This document shows, piece by piece, positions 59,139-64,000 of a stretch of 64,000 nucleotides of DNA (position 1 is the first letter of the stretch; every line of letters begins with the position of its first letter). The translations under genes were made by a program, and so were the position numbers. The DNA is from Chaetoceros tenuissimus. Taxonomy: Eukaryota; Bacillariophyta; Thalassiosirophyceae; Chaetocerotales; Chaetocerotaceae. The stretch is taken from assembly GCA_021927905.1 (NCBI GenBank), contig BLLK01000069.1, positions 124,001 through 188,000 on the forward strand, given 5' to 3'. Below the pieces are notes generated by a model. It searched no databases, was not told the DNA's origin, and saw nothing but the letters and a program-made list of their open reading frames with translations.

Positions 59139-59273
59139 TGTTGATTTTCTACAAAAAGTTGTTGAGTTTGACTCTCTTCTTGTCTTCAGTAAAATTTGCT
59201 TTTTTTGTTGGATTGGAAAGCATCAGTCTCCTACTTTTTAGTGTGAAAAAGTCACAATGCCAATGCTCATAAA

Positions 59274-60215
59274 ATGAAGTCTCCATCATCAGCGAAGAAG
59301 AAGAAGGAACGTCAAGAATTCTTTGCTTACATTAAAGAATCAAATCTAGAAAAGTGGCCAGAAGGAAATGAGATCTTTTATACTCCGTCAATTCGGGCCC
59401 CTTTAATCAAATATGAATCTGCTCGACTGTCTTTGGATGGAAAAATTACAAAGTTTGATGGGCCCTTGTTCAAAGGCAAGATGATATCCAGGATAAAACA
59501 CCATGGACAATCTACTTCAAATGAAAGGTATTTTTCCAAAAAGTCTCGCAAGTTTGCATGGGTAGTGCAAGGTCGCTTCAAAAAGAGAATAAGATTTGAT
59601 CATGTAGTGACAGGTCAAGAATTTGAACGACCGTTCCGTAATAGGCCAAATGCTCAAGTAATAAAACGAGGTATCGAAATGCTTCGAAATCGGCTACCTG
59701 AATCATTTGAGTGCGACTTGTTCTCGTCAAAGCCACGCTTTGAACATCCTCTCATTTGTGGTTGTAACTCATTTCGAGTTGATCCATACGATCCAAAAAT
59801 AGAAACTTCAGACAAAATTATAGGAACAGATGGAAGCGGTCAGGTGATTGAAGATACTTCTCTTCTAAATGATGCTGACATTCCAAAAAATGGGGAGAAA
59901 CGCAAAAAGTTCTTTTCGAAAAATGAGGCACTGAAAAAATACTTCTTTGAACCCGACAAGTTGTATACGTTTGAGTTTTACTCCAATTGGTTTAATCCAC
60001 TCGACTTCCGCTTAGACCTTGCTCCGCCTATATTATCATTTGATCTCACACCTTATTTCAATGGATATCCATTACTATTTGCAATGGCCAAAGAAAAATC
60101 TAGTAATGAATACCTATTTGCTACCGAAATTTGGCATCGAAAAATACTGCGATTCGAGGTAGCAAAGACTCAGCCCAAAAGGTTAACCTTTCGTAGAAAG
60201 AATAGTAGAGCTTGA
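59274..60215 (+). CDS. DUF1769-type conserved protein, 313 aa
   Basis: ATG 59274. Basic N-terminus, then FDGPLFKGKMISRIKHHG, KSRKFAWVVQGRFKKRIRFD with GQEFERPFRNRPNA, and near the end KLYTFEFYSNWFNPLDFRLD with LAPPILSFDLTPYFNGYPLL. These blocks follow the layout of the DUF1769 family (fungi, oomycetes, algae). Function of the family is unknown. There is no signal peptide or membrane segment. Confidence 0.75.
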   Translation: MKSPSSAKKKKERQEFFAYIKESNLEKWPEGNEIFYTPSIRAPLIKYESARLSLDGKITKFDGPLFKGKMISRIKHHGQSTSNERYFSKKSRKFAWVVQGRFKKRIRFDHVVTGQEFERPFRNRPNAQVIKRGIEMLRNRLPESFECDLFSSKPRFEHPLICGCNSFRVDPYDPKIETSDKIIGTDGSGQVIEDTSLLNDADIPKNGEKRKKFFSKNEALKKYFFEPDKLYTFEFYSNWFNPLDFRLDLAPPILSFDLTPYFNGYPLLFAMAKEKSSNEYLFATEIWHRKILRFEVAKTQPKRLTFRRKNSRA

Positions 60216-60311
60216 ATGGAAAATGAGAAACGAGTGAATATGTACAGTAGATTTTTATATAATGATGGGATAGTAAACGTATTACTTTTGTTACTATATA
60301 TACGGACCTCG

Positions 60312-61021
60312 TCAACGTTGAGGTGCTACTTGACTCATCGCCTGAAGGATATCATGACGATGATTATGCCATTTTGTAATTGTCTTTTGATACGTACTCA
60401 CACTCACTTTGGGATTTGAATATAGAAATGAAAACTTCATTACAACATTCTGAGCAATCCCAATCAGTATTTGATCTAGTAAAAGATAGACGGTGTCCTT
60501 TTCAGATCCTATTCTCTCAAGCATCTGCAAAAGCTCTGGATCATTTTCGACAGTCTCGTAGACAGTTGTGAAACTATACTTTTCCTTGGCGAAATATTCG
60601 AAGCATTTTGGTACCATTTCACTCCCATAGCCCAAAAGCACATGAGAAGCATTATGCAAATTGTCGATATCCGTGATGAGGTCTTTGAAAGCATTCTTTG
60701 CACGTTCTTCATTGCATGTTTCTTCGCAACTATTTTGTGGCTTGCATGTTGCCTTATCGTCAACTCGCACGTGAGCTCCAATGTAATTTCTTGGCAGCTT
60801 CTTGTATATGGCAGCTAAAAGTTTCAGCATACCTGTAATTCAGTTGCCTCTTTTTTTCTGAAAAACAAAGCAATATTGTCTTCAAGAAGTGTAACTTCTT
60901 CGCCCACAGCAGTGAAAAGTAGTAATGTGTGTACAATGCAAAGAAAGGAAAAGAAGATGTATATTTTAAGCGTTTTCTTCTTACAAAACTTGGTCATATT
61001 ATCAAACTTTTCCGTAATCAT
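60312..61021 (-). pseudogene. remnant of a Golgi fucosyltransferase-like gene
   Basis: The 5' part from ATG 61021 has a basic tail and an anchor (TLKIYIFFSFLCIVHTLLLF) but stops at 60824. Overlapping it in another frame, from ATG 60830, are 172 aa starting LLAAIYKKLPRNYIGAHVRV then DDK, the H-x-R-x-D donor motif of O-fucosyltransferase-type enzymes, and ending in a typical C-lobe (YLLLDQILIGIAQNVVMKFS). The N-lobe expected between anchor and motif is missing, so an internal deletion plus frameshift is likely. No usable intron joins the parts. Confidence 0.55.
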
Positions 61022-61459
61022 TTTCTATTTGTCTACAGAATGATACAGTATTTTTGTTCTTTTGCTTTGCTTGCTTTTGTTTCCAATTTCTAAAGGGAAC
61101 AGGCTGTGTAGGTGATGAGGTATCTATGTATGAATGTTCATGAGGAAGCAGGTATGCTGCCGCCAACAGCGCATGCAATCGTTAACGTTTTTAAATGCAG
61201 AAGTACACCTCTGGGAAATATCGAATATCCTGTCCGCGTACACACTTACTCGTGCATGTTTCTATCAAGAATTGCTGTAAATAATGCGGCAGATTTCGAA
61301 TTTTTTGAGTGAAGGACGGACGGACGAAAAGGGAGATCCTTTCTTCGTTCTTCATCTGCGAGTATTTTCCATCAATAATTATGTTACACATCTTCATAAA
61401 AGAAAGAAATGGTTAAAACTAAGTGCAAAATTATCGCTTGCAACTTTTTGCTTGGTACG
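61022..61459. other. intergenic, 438 bp
   Basis: Lies between the fucosyltransferase remnant and the 3' end of the ZIP gene. No feature recognised. Confidence 0.5.
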
Positions 61460-62798
61460 TTATTCTGGTAGAAACAATTCTGTAGCAACCATCAAAATGA
61501 TTCCAATAACGGTTCCCCACCAAAAGTACTTTTTATCATTTGCCAAATGTCGCCATCCTTCTGGAAAAAGTTCTTTCACTGCAACAGTTACCATTATTCC
61601 GGCGACAAACCCAAGTATATTTTCAATACTGAACAAAGCGGTTGAATCACTCTGGACATCTTTCAAAGCCAACAATGCCACAAATGCACCAGCAGGCTCG
61701 GCTAGGCCAGAAACACTTGCCAATATAAAGGATAACCACGGTTGATCTGGTCTAGCTGCCAGACATGGAATAGCAATTGCAATACCTTCTGGGATATTAT
61801 GAATCATGATTCCAATCGTAACTGTTATCCCCAAGTTTGTAGATTCCAATGCAGAAGCAGCTACACAAAGCCCTTCTGGGAAATTATGCACCAATAATGA
61901 AATAAACAATAGCATAGCCACTTTCCATGCCTTCCGCTGTTCTTTACTTTGTAAATCTTGACCAGTTGACCAAGCCGATACACCATAAGCTTTCCCTCCT
62001 CCATTTGTTTTATTTTTGCCATTATTACCAGGTGAAGGAGGCTGTAATACGCCCATATGATCCAAATGTTCTCCCTTTTTCATTCTCGACGAAGGCGAAG
62101 TCTGTCCTCTATCGTTCTCTATAAATGGTTGAATTTCAATATCCCCATCATCCAAATGACTTTCATTCGCATGTGATATTCCCAATGTTTCTTCTAATAA
62201 TTCTTCAGGTTCAGGTACATTCATAGCCCAACTAAGTGCGAAATAAAGTGCTCCACCAAGTACAAATGATGCCAATCTCATTAAAAATATCGAACTGAAT
62301 ATAGGAATCATGTGAAACTGTTCATCGTGAAATGAATCATCCGTGAGACATTCTGGAATAATCGAAATGGCAGATACAGTGACCATGACACTGGAGGTAA
62401 AGAATTAGAATTATGAATGTTTGAATAAATATGTGAATCATATGTATGTAGACATACCTTCCTGCCAAAGCTAAGGAAAAGGCCATCAATCCAGGAGGCA
62501 CAATTCGTTTATCGTCCACTTTTGGAACAGAGAAGACTATGGCAGCTCCGATACATGTGCTTAGACCTGCAATTGTAGACATGTAAAGTGGTGTCCAGTC
62601 TTTAATCATTGGATCAGCCATCATATGTAACTTAGATGTATTTCGAGTATTGACTTGTCGATGTAAATTAGGAGAGAGGTTTGGAAAAGATCTCGATTGC
62701 AAGATTCTTGATTGGTTTGTCCGAATAATGAGACTGTCGACGGTGTAATGACTAGAGAAAAAAGTGAATAAAATGAGTAAAGCCGATCTTCCCTTCAT
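61460..62798 (-). CDS. ZIP-family metal transporter
   Basis: Two exons, 62798..62458 and 62390..61460 (67-nt intron), 423 aa. N-terminal signal or anchor (SALLILFTFFSSHYTVDSLI), then eight hydrophobic segments. Signature helix IV/V motifs are present: LLVHNFPEGLCVAASA and IMIHNIPEGIAIAIPC, the His/Glu metal path of ZIP proteins of the ZupT/GufA/ZIP11 type. The loop between helices III and IV is hydrophilic and Gly/Asn/Lys-rich. It moves Zn2+ (or Fe2+/Mn2+) toward the cytosol; which metal and which membrane cannot be told from this sequence. Confidence 0.9.
62391..62457 (-). other. intron in ZIP transporter gene
   Basis: GTATGT donor and ACCTCCAG acceptor. It joins SLALAG-S-VMVTVSA in frame. 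Confidence 0.88.
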
Positions 62799-63611
62799 GC
62801 ACTGACTAAAATATATATTTATAGCTTATCAGATTATTAAGTTGACGTTGGAAATGAATAGAGCTATTGGAGAGAGATACTTTCATTTACATAGTATGTA
62901 AAGTAGACTTCATGTAAAAAAGTGAAAGAGATTTTTCAGTTCACTGACAAGAAATGGCCTTTGCTTCTCCTTTGTATCTTTTTCTCGTGGATGGCCACGT
63001 CACGTTTACGTAGGGCCTCGTCAACAAAAGCTTGAAGGTTGTCATTGAACTTTCACTTTTTGTTGTGATTTTTTACACTCTTTATTCAATCATATTCACC
63101 AAAAACTTTCTATTTGAAAATATTCTCTTCAGACTAGTCATACATGTATATTATTAACTATATGCTTCAATCTTCTTCTTTTCAATATAGTGATGAACCA
63201 CGCTGATACGTTCCTACTTTTTCATAAGAATTTGAAAAATGTCACGCAATGACATGGATTTTCGCCACAGATGCATGTCAGAATTTCGTCGAGCTAAAAT
63301 GTTGCATTGCCATTAATTGAAATTCAAGAGAAAGCAATAAATACGTATTCCTTTTGACGATTTTATTTGAATACACTTCTATGTAAATACAAGTTTCTCT
63401 TACATTTCTGTAGGTCTAAATAAGTTTAAAAGTTATATATACAAATTCTATAGCCCATTCTGTACTTTCCTTTCTATGTACACACCTTAAAAAGTACAAA
63501 AGTTGTGAACGATTGGATACGTCTGTGGTATGCTTTCGACGGGTCGACATATCCTCTTATAGCGTAGTAGCATGATAACCCCTTCATCTACTTCTCAAAG
63601 CATGAAAATCT
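62799..63611. other. intergenic, 813 bp
   Basis: 5' region of the ZIP gene and 3' region of the last gene. AT-rich, no feature recognised. Confidence 0.5.
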
Positions 63612-63992
63612 TCAAGCAATAGCAGTGCAGGCTGTGTCAGCAGCTGCTGGCAAATCCTTGGTTGAGGAAGAAGCAGGCGGTAATAAACAAGATATCAAGC
63701 TTAAGTTGAGTTGAATATCTTCTTCATTACCAGGTTCACCTTCGCATGCTTTGATATGTTCCATTGCATTGTGCACATGGATGGGATGAACTCGTTCCCC
63801 ATTATGTTGATGAATAAACATTTTATCATCCTCCAAAACATTTTTCCAATCCCAATTTTCAGAACAAAATTCTATTGTATTTCTAGCTGCATTGGCTTGA
63901 ATTTCATAACTTGGAGTCCAGATCTTGGTCCGTACTTCTTCTGAATAATCTACCCTGGAAGGAATAGAAACAACAGAAACTGTAGCATGCAT
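63612..63992 (-). CDS. conserved stramenopile-type hypothetical protein, possibly partial
   Basis: 126 codons from ATG 63992, eight bases from the window edge, so an upstream exon may exist. Core: KIWTPSYEIQANAARNTIEF, ENWDWKNVLEDDKMF and GERVHPIHVHN. I recall similar W-D-W-x-x-V-x-E-D / VHP-x-H proteins as multicopy unknowns in diatoms. The C-terminus is Ala/Ser-rich. No function can be given. Confidence 0.5.
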   Translation of the reverse strand: MHATVSVVSIPSRVDYSEEVRTKIWTPSYEIQANAARNTIEFCSENWDWKNVLEDDKMFIHQHNGERVHPIHVHNAMEHIKACEGEPGNEEDIQLNLSLISCLLPPASSSTKDLPAAADTACTAIA

Positions 63993-64000
63993 CGATACAG

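Overview
The window looks like nuclear DNA of a photosynthetic stramenopile, most probably a centric diatom of the Chaetoceros type. The evidence is AT-rich DNA, short GT-AG introns (64-139 nt where I could place them), a plastid pre-sequence with the diatom-type A-F cleavage motif (TQAF/TVP, gene at 55530), secreted proteins with Ser/Pro/Thr 'SPT/PPT' linkers, and an ARL3 GTPase. The genus is inference; I ran no search.

Layout. 1-8171: WDR76/CMR1-like WD40 gene (runs off the left edge), a small hypothetical, a Golgi fucosyltransferase-like enzyme, a multi-pass membrane protein, then 2.6 kb without genes that holds CATG words spaced about one helical turn apart. 8172-13848: a complete MULE DNA transposon with 119/122-bp terminal inverted repeats and a perfect 9-bp target duplication, carrying a DDE/SWIM transposase and a second protein with a SUMO-interaction-like motif. 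14027-18628: a head-to-head sulfotransferase/exostosin pair and a secreted barrel-like protein with twin Cys domains. 19054-about 23967: one spliced gene joining a complete multicopper oxidase to the membrane domain of an ABCG transporter with no ATPase domain. 25086-28679: DNA primase large subunit and a GPI-anchor-like surface protein. 28813-55063: a dense run of glycan enzymes (GT25-type, two GT2-type, GT23-type, O-fucosyltransferase-like, two sulfotransferases, a DxD glycosyltransferase, a GT10 relic, a methyltransferase-like relic), interrupted by a TA-flanked MITE and a pogo/Tc1-type transposon. 55530-64000: plastid ABC1/UbiB kinase, ARL3, DUF1769-type protein, a glycosyltransferase remnant, a ZIP metal transporter and a partial conserved gene.

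How it fits together. At least 14 loci encode or once encoded type II membrane enzymes that build, fucosylate or sulfate glycans. That density suggests a genomic neighbourhood for an extracellular sulfated, fucose-rich polysaccharide; this is inference, and several members are visibly decaying by stops and frameshifts beside transposons. The most unusual single gene is the oxidase-ABCG fusion: reading frame is preserved across all four introns, so the fusion is built into the gene model rather than being two neighbours.
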